Assembly (NCBI GenBank): GCA_025094145.1
Contig: JALLLS010000082.1
Location: 62,001-126,000 of the forward strand
Length of the DNA stretch: 64,000 nucleotides
Direction of reading: 5' to 3'
Origin: Spinellus fusiger
Lineage: Eukaryota > Mucoromycota > Mucoromycetes > Mucorales > Phycomycetaceae
Part shown: one piece after another, positions 37,001-49,380 of the stretch
Numbering within the stretch: position 1 is the stretch's first letter
How the letters are laid out: every line of letters begins with the position of its first letter
Program-made: the position numbers and the translations under genes
The notes under the pieces: generated by a model
What the model was told of the DNA's origin: nothing
Database searches by the model: none
The model's input: only the letters and a program-made list of their open reading frames with translations

Positions 37001-38286
37001 GCTATTGCTATAGATATAGTAAAGGATATAGCATCTGTGGGATTTCGAATGTCCCACACCTTGACCACACCTTCTTCTGTGTGAGAAGCGAGTCGGTAAG
37101 GATTAAATGGGTCTACAAGGGTGCCATATACTGCCTTTGTAGTGAATTGTAAAGGATTAGCACCCGAATCCACTGCCAAGGGTGATGAGTTACAGCCATA
37201 TATTTGTAAGGAGGATTACCTCGAATGTCATAGATACGCATGTATTTGCCACCCATACCAGCAACTAACAAAGGAGAGTTGGAGTGGGTGGACCAAGCAC
37301 ACGAGGCAATAGCTTCTGAAGAACCATAATGCTGGATAGGTTTTTGCTCACGATAACTTGTAATGTAGGCGTTAATATCCATACATGCCCATTTATTTTC
37401 CTTTGTGTAGACACAATATCAGTAAAGGTATTCCCTACCTGGATCCTAGAATAGGCAGTGATTGATCCATAGTCACTGATTGTATATACTTGGATCGGTC
37501 TATCCACACATTCACACACATCAGCAAACATAGATTTCTTACTGTCCCCCTTTTCGATTCTTATTCTTATTCTTATTCTTATTCTTATTTTCTCTCTTTC
37601 TCTCTCTCTCTTAACCCACTTTACCCATTAACCCCTCTTGAATCATAGGCTCCACCAGACGACTATTAACAAACTCTGGCTTCCAGCTTGTAATGGAAGA
37701 CCGTACATCTGAAGGTCTGTGTCGTGTAGAAGAAATGGTAGGCGTTTGTGCTCCAGTAGGCGTCCCACAATAATTGTCCATTGCCTGCGATACATCCCAT
37801 ACCAATAAACAAGGATCATTGCGTACCTTGTCAAGTCCAGTAGCTAACAATTGAGGATGTGTCTTGGAGAAAGAAACAACATTGCAAGGACGAGACATCT
37901 TCACTCCCAACACAGGATAGTGGTGCTGGTACTGTTGAGGACTTTGTCGCATAGCATGGGCACGTAAACCAGGGGTGGTTGGGACATCTGTAGTGGGGTA
38001 GGTATCAGGTAGACCACTGTCCTGCATACGCACCAAGAGTGTCTTTCCTGTGGTAAGACCCACAGCAATCAAATCAGAACACCCAGAGTCGGGCGACCAA
38101 TCCGCACACTAAGAGTGCATTAGAGAACTCTGCTATTTGAACAGCACATGAGAGTGAGAGAAGGGCACATGTTTACCATCATGAGTGTAATGTTGGGCAC
38201 ACTAGACACAAAATGTGCCTTTGCAGCTTGTTCTTTGGTCTATGATGCGTGTGAGTGTGAAAAATGGGCATATTCATGTTCTTGTG

Positions 38287-38322
<36 letters not shown>

Positions 38323-38449
38323 GCTATTGTTATTATTGATAAGCTCCTACTTCCGGTGACCACTCATACAGCTTTAGTTCTGCACCACTGACAAGGAATC
38401 GTTGATGGTCAGGGTGAGGTGACCAAGTAATGAACCTTGGAGTTGCCAT
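34036..38449 (-). CDS. SEA4: Mio/SEA4, WD40 subunit of the SEA/GATOR2 complex
   Basis: A mosaic of at least 16 exons on the minus strand gives about 1097 aa. Exons: 38351-38449, 37620-38108, 37439-37537, 37220-37400, 37030-37172, 36619-36952, 36251-36536, 35978-36198, 35828-35914, 35528-35780, 35314-35435, 35026-35264, 34716-34924, 34425-34671, 34229-34367 and 34036-34181. WD40 repeats begin with [17 protein letters not shown] and include ATGLDK, LVWDV and [10 protein letters not shown] helical region holds [15 protein letters not shown]. The C-terminus is diagnostic: CTFCAQSL, then [17 protein letters not shown], then [14 protein letters not shown] and CPVSNCTC, the zinc/RING-like end of Mios. 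By family it regulates TORC1 at the vacuole. The introns between 37537 and 37620 and between 38108 and 38351 are uncertain; a small exon may be missing in the latter. Confidence 0.87.
36953..37029 (-). other. Probable U12-type AT-AC intron in the Mio gene
   Basis: The two coding frames around this 77-nt gap can be joined with conserved WD40 sequence ([10 protein letters not shown], then VLTLHPENG) only if the intron starts with AT and ends with AC. The 5' end reads ATATCCTTT, the full U12 donor consensus. A branch-site match TGCCTTGAC (one mismatch to TTCCTTRAC) lies 12 nt before the 3' end CAC. No GT-AG pair gives a matching phase here. Confidence 0.78.
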
Positions 38450-38744
38450 GTCACTGCCAAAAAAAAAAAAAGAAATTCTAGAGGGCAAGGTTTCATCCTT
38501 TCACTTATACGAATGCAGTCACATTCCACTGCAGAAGATGGCTGGACATTCTCTCCCACTCTGGATTTTCTTCCAATTTTTCTATTTTTCTTCAAGATTG
38601 ATATGAAAATACTAGGGTTTTTTTATACTAACATATTCAACAGGAAACAGGAAAAACAAAACAAAACAAAGAGATGGTGTATTTAATGAGATGACCAAGA
38701 ACAGAATAAAATAAAAGATAAAAGATAAAATGAAATAAAGCTCT

Positions 38745-41700
38745 TTATAAACTAGTAGCAAACATAAATGCAGCAGCACTGCCTCCGCCTGAATCTCCTC
38801 CACCTCCAGGCCCAGATTCTGATGCCATATGGACTCCAGAAACACTGTGACCACCTACTGGACCCATGGAATCCTCTGTGTAATGGTAGGGTCTTCTTGT
38901 CTGAACACCGTCAAGACCATAAGAAGTCTTGGTGCCCATATTGTTCACTTCAAGGGGAACATCAGAGTGCTTAATATCCACAGGCTGTCCAGGCATAGTG
39001 TAGTAGATATCAAGGCGTTCACAGGCCTCTTTGAGCTCCATCATGTAATTATTGTGTCGAAGCCAGCGACCCCCTGGATCTTGCCAGTTCTGAGTATGCT
39101 CAAAGTAGAATGTAATAGTGATTTTGTTCAGGTTCTCAAAGGCAACAATATTGGCACTGGAGGAGTCGACACTATAGAGCTTTGGGAATTTGTTACTCCA
39201 TTCACGCATGTCTTCTCTTAGTTTATAAATCTTCCATGAAGGTGTCTTGAAATGAACATGAAGATCTATTACAAAATAAAATGAGAGGTGGCTGCTATTA
39301 CAGTAATGGGTTTCTTAACATTACCAATAGTTTCTCCTGTTCTTCCTGTACGACGACAATTGATAATGTACTGAGATGCTAAAAGAGAGTTTTTTGCATA
39401 GACAATTGAACCATCCCATTTACTATTGAAGAATGAATGAATAAATAAATAAATAAATAAAAAGAATGGAAAAAGTGTTATAAAAAGAACTTACTTGAAA
39501 GTAGTCACCAATAAACCTACATTGTTTACCACCCAATTCTCAGTGCCAACAAGCACACGATCCCCAGCATCAAATGGGTGCTGAATAACAATAACATTAT
39601 AATAGAACAGAATATATTAGAACAGAATAGAACAGAATAGGGATGTGAAAAGGCAGAAAGAGTATGTATTTTTTGACTTACTGTTACAAATACAAAGATA
39701 ATAGCTTCAAATGCATCTTTTGCACTGTTACCAAATACAAAACTAGCAGCAATAAATGCCGTCCAAAGAGGCATCAGAGAAGTGCCCACATTCACACCAA
39801 ACGAGGCACATGTAATAATAGCCTAGACAGAAAACAATGCATGAGCTTATGAGTGATGTGCATCGACAAAAACAAATTATAAATATAAATACAACCTACC
39901 CAAATAACAATAAATATAATCAACAGAATAATATCCAGCTTGCCTGTTGCTTGGGACAAATCTCTCATGGACCTTGCTAGATTTTTACGCTCACGGTAAA
40001 TACGAACACATCCAGACCGAAGTTCTCGCTTGCTTACATCCCCACTACCATCTGCATCAAACAAGGCAAAGGCATTGGAGGCACCTTCATGGGTAGCAAA
40101 AAAGGGATGAAGATCACTCTCCACGAGAAACTCACGAATAGGTTCAGACCCCATAATATTATAAAAGATGCGTTTTGCCAGTGCCTTTGCTTGCTGTGAA
40201 GACGTCTTGAGCTGTACCTGACTTGACTTTAGTTTCTTGTAGCCACCTTTGATGAGTCTTCCAGGAACAGCCGCTGTAGCTGTACCAAGACGAAACCCAC
40301 GCGCTCCATTGAAAAAGGACCTTTCATCTTGACTGTACCGTGAAAACCCTGTGTTTTCTCTAGGAGGAAGTCCAGGTCGAATCGGTGGTCCCTTTTCTTC
40401 TCTGGGTGTTTGGGGATCCTTTTCTTTCTTTTGGTTCTTCCATTTTTTGGAGAGATAAGCAAAGAATTTCTTATGCTCGTGTTGTTTTTCAGTATCAGAA
40501 GAGAGGGGCTCTTTTGTCTCGGGAGGTGGGCTTGGAGACTCTTCTTTTTCATCCTCCATGGTTTCCTTTATGCCTACGGGAGGAATCGAAATCAAAGTAT
40601 CCATAGTATGGGTAGGAAAATGAACATTAGGTTTAGGATAGTTTTCTGGAGAGTCTGATCTGCTCGTAGGACGGGTAAGGATAGGCTGATTTGGTTTGGG
40701 CGATTTCTTATTGTTTCCCAGACATGCTTGGCCAAGATCGAGGGCATTTTCATCGAGAGATGTGGATCGACTCTGAATGCCCAATTCTTTTGGTTTTCTT
40801 CGGATACATTTTAGAAGGAATTCTTGGGGGGTTTTTCGTTTGACTCTTTTGAGTCTGTCTAATACTTTGAGGGCTCTGTCGTTGGTGATGATACGTTCCT
40901 CGTATGCTTTTCTAAACAAAACAAAACAAAACAAAACAAAATATAAAGAGTGAGTGGTTTTGGTTTGTGAAAACAGGTGGATTCTAAATGGCTGAATTTA
41001 CTTGTGAAAACTCGTTACTGGTAAGACCAATTCATTGATATTTATCGAACAATGAGAAAAAGAAAAATCGTCCAAAGTAAGATTAGTATAAGTATTAGTA
41101 TAAGTATAAGTATAAGTATAAGTATAAGTATAATCATGAGTGTATGCATGCATGGGTATATGTAATATATATGCATAGAGTATGTCCTATTTTTTTTACT
41201 TACCAATAAGTTGCAGAATAAATTTCTCAATAAACAATAACAAGGCAGCCATAAAACAGCATTGTAAAACACTCTGGATGATGCCTACATAATATGGCTC
41301 TTCTCCATCCATTGGTAAAAGAGCATTTGCTTTTATAAGTGCCCATGAACCCCATGCCCAGGCAGAAATGAGCCAACATTTGATGAATTTACGAAGGGCC
41401 ATGTAGTACTAGATTCAAGAGGAAAGAGATCAGTCTATGTTGTTATACCTCTATACTTACAGACAATCGCATGCGAAGTACTTCTGTATTATTAGGATTA
41501 AGATAGGCTGCACCCTTTTTAACAGCCCAGGGCAACACCTCCACAAAGATGTGGGACATGAAGCCAATGCACCACATAAAGGAGATCCATGTAAACCACA
41601 TTTCAAGATGATAAGAAGTCATGGATTCTCTGTGGCGATGGCGATAGTTCATAAAGATGGAAATATCAATGGCAATAAGAATACAAGCAAATAAAAAGAC

Positions 41701-42066
41701 ACAGGTCCAACCAATGGTGGATGAGTTGTTAGACAGGCAGATAAAGACACCACTGTGAGTGAATCTTTTTTTTTGTTTCTTCTCGCTCTGTCCTTTCTTT
41801 TCATGTTCATCGTCGTCGTCTTCATCCTGTCCACCCCAGTCGAATTCTTCTGTGAGGGTGTGTCCATCAAGATCATGTGCTGTGACAAGGGCAGGTCCTG
41901 CCAATGAAGATAAGGGAATATCCACGGGAAGTCCCTCTTCAATCATGGACAAATCTTGAAGTTCATCATCTGTGGTAGGAATAGGGTTTTCTTCTTTCTT
42001 TTCTGGCTGATTTGGATCCATAGTAATGGACTCTTCACTCGTGTCTTTTTCTTTCAGGGCACTCAT
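38745..42066 (-). CDS. MscS-type mechanosensitive channel with EF-hand (Msy1/Msy2-like)
   Basis: My model has eight exons on the minus strand: 41461-42066, 41204-41408, 41002-41017, 39900-40911, 39682-39822, 39495-39580, 39325-39422 and 38745-39265. It gives 894 aa, with all phases matching. The N-terminus is acidic (EDDDDEHEKK). Membrane segments include WTCVFLFACILIAIDISIF, the stretch from FIKCWLISAWAWGSWALI, and a third after the EF-hand (LDIILLIIFIVIW). The EF-hand loop is DADGSGDVSKRE. The MscS core reads FVFGNSAKDAFEAIIFVFV, then HPFDAGDRV and INCRRTGRTGETI. Exon 3 is only 16 nt and supplies VTSFHK. By family these channels sit in the ER or cell membrane, open on stretch and are tuned by calcium. 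The tail is Gly/Ser-rich. The start at 42066 is uncertain, since an upstream exon is possible. Confidence 0.88.
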
Positions 42067-43177
42067 GGTATCTTGGAGTCGCTGTTTGAAAGAAATAGGA
42101 CTAAAGACAGTGTCCAGGCACACAAAAACAAAGGATCAGAGAGAAGAGGCAGAAGCAGAAGCAGAATTACAGTCTTAATAAGATGGAGAAGAGAATGAAT
42201 CCCCCTTACTGCACCACTCTTCAGCTTAATTAGAATACAAGATAGTCTTTCTGATAAGTCTAGCTTAAATAACACACAAGTCGGGTCCTTGAACAGAATG
42301 TTGCACTGGTTTTAAGGCTAGTGATCGGGCTCATTCTGCTCTTCTTGAATAAAGACAAGACCTACAGCCCTGTTGATTTTATTTTTATTTTTATTTTTTA
42401 TTTTTGATTTGTGTGTGTGTGTGTATGTGCACTGATGGAGAATCACAATGGATTGCTTGAGATATGAAAACACTGCCTTATGCCTTGGTATATCTCGGTT
42501 GAGCCGTTGTATTTGCTCCCTTGGTCTCTACTTGTTCTGCCCTGAGACTCTCTTGTCAAAGTCCGAAAGTAGACTGATCTATAAGTTGGAAAGATGATCT
42601 ATTTCTATACTCTGGATTCCCAGGATTTGAATTGAGCGGAGAACCAAGTCATGTAGAATGGCTATTTGTTTCGAATCAACTACGTCATGGATACTCCAAG
42701 GGCACCTCATCATCCTCAAGCCTTAAGGTTCGTCGAATGCCTCTATTTATGTTGTTGTGACTGGATAAGCAGTTGAATTTCTTCTTAATGATTTAGTATG
42801 GTGTGGACAGAAATACAAATGTGGGTCTAGAGAGTGGACGAGGTTCTTTTATTTATATTTATATTGACTTAATATTTTCTGTCTAATTTCTTTTATTTTG
42901 CCTTTTCTGTCTAATTTTTCTGTTTAATTTTATTTGTAAGAGTGACACTACAAAAGTAACACTACAGATGGACACAAGACAAAGAGAAAAGAAGAAGAAA
43001 AAGGGGGGATAAAGCGTCACTCCTACCACGCCTACCACGCCTACCACGCCTGTTGACACGGCCATATGGTGTGTTGTTTATTGGATGAACAGCAAACACA
43101 CATGGATACATCAAGAACAACCCTCTTCTCCTTTTTCCTATATAAAACCAATTCTATTGTTTATTAGGTGGGCTGTT
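42067..43177. other. Spacer with one unexplained open block
   Basis: Between the channel and PER1. A plus-strand open block at 42578-42760 has coding-like composition (SISWKDDLFLYSG, then SHVEWLFVSNQLRHGYSKG) but no start codon. It could be an exon or a relic; I could not place it in any gene. The rest is low-complexity, with (CTACCACGC)n at 43021-43050. Confidence 0.4.
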
Positions 43178-44143
43178 TTAAAGAAGTCTTTTTTTGTTAG
43201 CAGGAGTGGCCTCAGTGGCTGTTTCTACTTTGCAGTCTATAAGCAGAAACTGATAAAACAAAGGAATCATAGGTATAGTCACTGCATGCCACAGTGCATG
43301 GGCATCCAATACACCATGGAAAGGTGGGAAATCAAACACTTCCAGGCTCATGGCACAGGCCAAGAGAGTAACAGAAAGACCTGCCATCCAGGCATAAGGT
43401 CGTCTTTCTGTCTTTCCCCAGCGAGTGTATTGGAGCGTAGACCATCCCAGCCACAGCTTGGTCTGCAATACACCAATAATAACACAGGCCGTCATGTTGT
43501 AACCATAGTCAAAGCGAGCACCTAGGGACAGATAGGCAACATGGGCAGTAAATAGCAGGACACACACACATGTCAGTAGGCGTCTGGCAGTTCCACGCAG
43601 ATAAAAGATACGAATCATTGCCAGATAGAAGCTGTAAAGAATGTACAGTCCAGCACTGAAGTAGTCGAGTTTCTCAGTCATACCAAAATCGCGTGTATGG
43701 AAAACAGTACTCCAGACCCAAGCATTCATAGCAAATACCGACATGATAACATAGTACTTCTTGAGGTCATAGGAGTCCTTGAGTTGTTGTTTGAGTATTC
43801 TGTAGTAGTAGGCATGGTACCAGCCATTAAGGAGAGAGAACAAGACAGCTGCTGGCTCCTGTATGCCCCACAGACGGTGGAAAGGCCATTTGCCGTGGTA
43901 TTGATGAACTGGCTCTCCCTTTTCAATGGCGAGTTGTGTGAGGGTATGCATACACTGGTATTGGCAGTCCTGATGATGTGTCCATGCTAAACACTGCAAG
44001 TGAAGTGGCAATGGCGCAGTCTCACTAGCACTGCACTGCTCAACACATGTGTGATAAGCAGGCTGGCGGTCACCACTTGAGGCGTGACATGTAGCCAAAC
44101 ACACTACGAGTGCCAAAACAATACGTTGTAATTGTAATAACAT
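43178..44143 (-). CDS. PER1: Per1/PGAP3, GPI-anchor lipid remodelling protein
   Basis: A single exon of 321 aa. It starts with a signal peptide (LALVVCLATCHAS), then a cysteine-rich lumenal segment (CVEQCSAS, CLAWTHHQDCQYQC), then GKWPFHRLWGIQEPAAVLFS, the conserved entry to the membrane domain. About seven hydrophobic segments follow, with conserved HTRDF and, near the end, FPPFHGVLDAHALWHAVTIP carrying the conserved Asp and His residues of the CREST-like family. By family, Per1 removes the sn-2 acyl chain of GPI anchors in the ER so they can be remodelled. The length fits the family. The lack of introns stands out among its intron-rich neighbours. It starts 215 bp downstream of the end of the next gene on the same strand. 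Confidence 0.93.
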   Translation of the reverse strand: MLLQLQRIVLALVVCLATCHASSGDRQPAYHTCVEQCSASETAPLPLHLQCLAWTHHQDCQYQCMHTLTQLAIEKGEPVHQYHGKWPFHRLWGIQEPAAVLFSLLNGWYHAYYYRILKQQLKDSYDLKKYYVIMSVFAMNAWVWSTVFHTRDFGMTEKLDYFSAGLYILYSFYLAMIRIFYLRGTARRLLTCVCVLLFTAHVAYLSLGARFDYGYNMTACVIIGVLQTKLWLGWSTLQYTRWGKTERRPYAWMAGLSVTLLACAMSLEVFDFPPFHGVLDAHALWHAVTIPMIPLFYQFLLIDCKVETATEATPANKKRLL

Positions 44144-44357
44144 TCAATGTAGAATAGGTACAGTAGTAATAATTATAATTATGATAATAACAGTAATAGT
44201 GAAATAGCAGGGTCAATAGGAGTCTATCTATCTATCAGTGGCGTTGTAGTGTCAATAAGAGGAAAAAGGAAAAAGGAAAAAGGAAATGGCGGCAGGAAAT
44301 GAGAACGTGGCAGGAGAAAAAGAAAGAAAGCAGAAAAAAGAACAAGGGACTGTCTTA

Positions 44358-46111
44358 TTACCAAGGCACCTCCAGGGACACTTGTTCAGTGACAGCAATG
44401 CCTTGACTCACTACTCTTTCTGCACTTGCCACACACCCTTCTAGCAAAGGAATCCCCTTCCAACAGTAAGAACCTACAAACCATAGTCCATTCTTCCCTT
44501 GGCATGGTCCCAACCGAGTCTTGCTATCATCATGGCCCGTGAATTCAAACAGGTACTTCTGCACAGCCTGTTTGGAAGACAATGTCACCGTGGCACGCTC
44601 AAACCACGAAGCAGACAGAATATGTTTAGGACTAGGTGCAATACAAGGGTTCGTTGTCTGCAGGTAAAGAATGTCTTCTTCTTTGTCCTTTTCTACATCA
44701 TGTGTCATATTAAGAATGTGTGTGGTCATTGTGGTGCTGTGAGGAAAGGAGACAGTGTATCTGCTCTTGATCGGCTGTACAGAGGCATCGACTGTGGCAA
44801 GATTAAGGGCTTTCCAATGCTCCCTGCTTTCTGGCAATAAACTCGTGTCTGTATGATTGATGACAATTGAATTCTCATAGGAGAACTGTCGGAGCATGTG
44901 GATTTGTGCCTCAAGAACACTGGAGGTGTCTTTTACATCCTGCCATTCTTCATAAACACCTGGTGTCTGTTGAGCAAGATGTTGCTGCCACTCCTTCAAC
45001 AAGACAAGTGCTTGGTTGCCTTGGGTAGCAAATATCACATGATCAAATCCGTGGATCTCTCCATGGTTGTCCTGCAGTGACAGTCGATGGGTGCTGCCAG
45101 AACGGATGGACTGAATGTGTGTGTTGAGATGAATGTGTTGCAACGGAGTCGACAGTCTATCCACAACCTGGCGTACACCACTGCCTGCAATGTAGGATTC
45201 CTGGAACAATCCCATGGCCATGTATTCTATCACAGAACCAACAAAACACACCTCATCAGTCGGGTGCTCCTGCTACAGGTGCTCTATGCTTACCAAGAAT
45301 ATCAGCTGCTGGATAATTCAGCATGGATTCCCATGAATTAGTGCAGACAGCTGAAAACAGTGGCACAAAGATAGAGTGTACGAAATAAGGGTGGATAGAG
45401 TGCTGTTGGAACCATTGTTGGAGAGTCATGTTGGAAATAGGATGGCTTGGGTTACTTAGATGGCCTCGGTAGTAATACCACAGAGAGAGGATCATAAGCC
45501 AAGCATAGGAGGCACCTACAATCAGCCCCATCCAGCATAAGCCAAACATCTCTTTGATGGACTCTCCTAAAGATGCAGTGGACTGTTTATGGAAATTAAG
45601 CTGGCCCACCGTACGAGACCCGCTGTAGGTCATGTAAGAGCGGTAGGTGGTCGCTGGTGGAGTAGGAGGGGTGGCTTCGGAGGCCTCAATTCGATACCAG
45701 CCAAAGCTGAATCTTGCTGTCTTGATGTCGATTGCTAAATGTCTGTAGAGTCGAAATAAATGGGAATAGTAGCCTATGGAAGGAGGGTCAACATCAAGAT
45801 GCGAATCAAAAGTAGGATTCCATTCTTACCCGACATAAAAGACCGCATTGGCACCTAGAAGGCACTCTTAAGTTATTGCCCATTCATCAGTCTATTTACC
45901 TTACATCAATTCGAAATTTATCATTGTAGCCCACAGAAATAGAGGCAGCATCCATGCCTAGAGTTGCGTTCTTCTCAAATAAATGCACCTGGAAGCGTAC
46001 ATTGTCTTGACTGCCTGTTTCACTTTTGGTGAGCATGTAGGCAGATGTCAATCCAGCTAAACCAGAGCCTATGACAGCTACTTTGACTATGCGCTCTTCT
46101 GCTTCGGACAT
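44358..46111 (-). CDS. FAD-dependent amine-oxidase-like protein (COG2907 type)
   Basis: My model has four exons on the minus strand, 45905-46111, 45830-45854 (25 nt), 45294-45773 and 44358-45226, giving 526 aa. It starts MSEAEERIVKVAVIGSGLAGL, the FAD-binding GxGxxG, and has FEKNATLGM at the end of the second strand. The tiny exon 2 supplies the conserved VPMRSFMSG before YYSHLFRLYRHL. A hydrophobic segment (GLIVGASYAWLMILSLWYY) follows. The C-terminal block WFVGSYCWKGIPLLEGCVASAERV closes the flavin site. The intron before the last exon is 67 nt, with a CTGAT branch. By family it is a predicted flavin oxidoreductase of lipid or small-molecule metabolism; the substrate is unknown. Confidence 0.87.
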
Positions 46112-49100
46112 TGAACAAAGATGAGATACTGTGCAAAATCTTAATGGAAACAATAAAGAGAAGTTAGTGAACATGAGAAGGTTTTGAGATCATTTTATTA
46201 CAAAATTAAAACAGCGCATAGAAATATTCTCTACTCTATGGATTCACTGTCAGCAGCGTAACAGAGATGGGACTTAATAAATACAACAGTAGTTTATCAA
46301 TGCCCAGAAACAGTTCAGTCATTAATAGTCTATAGAGATGATCTTACCGTGGAACCTATATAACAATGGACACTCTTAAAAACCAAAAGAGAATGGAGAG
46401 AGAATGGAAAGAGAAAAAGAAAAAGGCACAGTCAATGGATCCATGGGCCAATGCCAGTGATACGAATAGTCTCTCATTAGTCTGCACATAATACCATTGT
46501 AAATCAATAGCATCCCTGTATTTCTTTAATATATAATCAGTACAATGGTCTGTATGGATTCCATTGAAGAACCCATCATTATCATTATCATTATCATCAT
46601 GCACTGATGCTTTACTCTTGCCTGTCTTCTAATGTCATGGAACTTAGCATTTGCCTAGAGTGCATTATGATATCATTATGAAGCTGGAATAACAGCGATA
46701 TATCACTAAAAATAAAGAATGAATTGCTTTGGAAAACATTCTATACGTCTTCTCTGATTATCCTTTGCCTCCATGCTTTATTATGATTAAGGTGAGTCAA
46801 TGGGGTCTATACAGGAGTATTCAACTGAAACCTAAAACAATAAAACAATAAAACATAGGCCATCTCTAGGACTTTTGTGTCTTGGACTCATTCTTTTATT
46901 ATGTTATGAAGAGTATCTATAATGGTTCACTCTACATCTCTCATGACCATAAGTAAGGGTCCCAGATCTACCAAAGGCATAAAGAATAAGGTGGCCTATC
47001 TATAGGTAATAAAACAGTGGATATTCTCCTGTACCATAAATAGTCTGGCTAGGCTAAACAAATGTCTAGAAATAAAGTTGTTCTTTTATTTCTCTTTCTT
47101 TTTCTTTTATTTTATTAGCCCTCAGTTTATCAGCACTTTAGTTTGGGGTGGAAACAGTAAGAGATCAAACTAAGGGGACGACCACAAAAAGAGGACCATA
47201 AGCCTTTGATGCTATACATCTATTTTGAAATGCCTGATTTATTTTTCATGTGTTTTTACATGGATCACATTACATGAAACAAAACAGTGATAGTATACAA
47301 TCAAATGAGATGCAGTACATTCTAGGTTGTGATTTTAATCCATAGTCTCTCAAAGGCACAGGTCTTGAGTGATATTCAATGCATACAATGAGACAGGCTT
47401 ATATGTCTTGGATATCTACTGTCATATTTATAAATATCTATCTATATCTATATATACATTTATATACATTTATATAGAAAGAGAGAATCCCCAAACTGTC
47501 GTAATTTCAATATTCATGGACTGGATGCTTTCAAGAGGAATGCTGACGGCAACATGCATTCCTATAGTCTACAACGAAAACAGCCTAAATGCCTAGATTA
47601 AAAAATATTTGTTCTTTTATCCATCATGTCACAGAGTACATTTTTATTATGAAATGAGATACAGACATAAGGCTACGACCTATAATGGATGGCTCTTCTA
47701 CACTTGAAGAGAGAGAGTGTGTGGCTATCCTTTTTAAAGAATGAATCGAAACCATCAGTTCACCAACAAACAAAAAGATTCCAAATAAACAATGACTCTA
47801 TAAGCCACTCTGTAGAAAACAAAGACTGAAAAAAGTACGACACTGTGTTTTATATCTCTATCTCTATACTATGACTGTGATCTCTAGAAAGTATGACAAA
47901 GATAGCTAGGGAGGAGAGACAAAACATATCTCTTCCCAACAAAAATAATAATGAGAGGCAAAAAGAGTTAGAATTGATTTCTGAATGGCTATTATAGGTG
48001 GCTGAAAAGGAATAAGGGGATCATGAGAGTTGGTGTTAGTTGAAAGAGATTTGATAAAAAGAAAAAGGAAATAACATATGCTAATTATATGTATCTGTAT
48101 TCATTCAAAAACTCAGGAGATGACACCTACACTATGAGAACATGTATAAAAAATAGACTTAGTAAATGATACACATAGAGCTGATCTTTTTTATTCTTTT
48201 AAAAATAAAAAAATAAAAAATAAATGCCATGGAAAGTGGTAGACATAAAATAGAAAAAGAAAATATATTTTCAAAGAAGTAGGAATATCGCCTGTGGGAA
48301 TATCAGCAGTTGAAATCAACCCATAGATCGGTGATCTCAACAAATGACTTCTCATCTAACAGTGGTACCACTTGGAATTAAAAGAACCTTGTTTGATAAA
48401 TGGCTTAAAGGTAACTTTTGATTGTAACCTTATACTAAGAGACAAAAGACTCTTTCTATTTCATACAGTATAAGAACAAAGGGAATGGGGTGGGCTATCT
48501 ATTTCCAAGCTGATCAGAGATAAGGAAATGCAATCATACAATAATTCTGTGAATAAAATAACACACACAGAAATGATCGTGGCTAACCATTGTGTGGCCT
48601 TGCATAAAACAGACACTGCATTCATTGGATAACATACATTAACAATCGTATCAAGTATCAACTAAGCTCGTATAACCTGTAATTTATGACCCTTTATTAA
48701 CGATTGTTTATCATTATTCTCATGAAAGAATAATTTGCTTATTTCAAATTAAGATAATTTAAGATAACTTTGTCTTTATTGTATTTCTCAAGTGAAAGTC
48801 TCTACTATGGATCTATGCTACAAAGGTCTACTGATTCTGTTGGTTATCTATACACATACACACATACCTGATAGTCTTCATCGTGCAAGTGATGTTTATA
48901 AAGTTCTGGCTGGACTCAAATCATCTTATACAGACTCCATTCATCAAGCTCAAGTTATAATGACTGGGAAAATTAGCTTTCCTCGGGCCTAAAGGAGAAT
49001 GAAAATAGAAAATAAAAAGATATCCAAAAAAAAATACCCCATAAAAAACTTAAGTTTCTCCGTTTTGTACACACGTAGAACAAAAATAGGTTGTTTTACT

Positions 49101-49346
49101 GTTTTTTTTTTTTTTTTAAAAAAAAAAGTCAGCCTTCTAATAATTTCTTAATCCCTCATGAATCTTCATACATTTTTTGAGATAATAATTCAGATGACAC
49201 CAATACTGCTTACTGGTATTAAATAGCAGTGAATGAATTTGATTTTTTTTTTAAATAAAAAAAAGATGGAGAAATGAAAAGAATGAGATGACACTGGTGA
49301 CAAAAATCTCTCATACATCAAACATAAGACATCTTTAATCAATAAA

Positions 49347-49380
<34 letters not shown>

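Noticed and set aside
36960..37022. Ordinary GT-AG intron in the Mio WD40 region
   Set aside because: Each GT-AG pair tried gave a wrong phase or kept a non-homologous Ile-Ala repeat in the protein. Only the AT-AC join restores conserved sequence.
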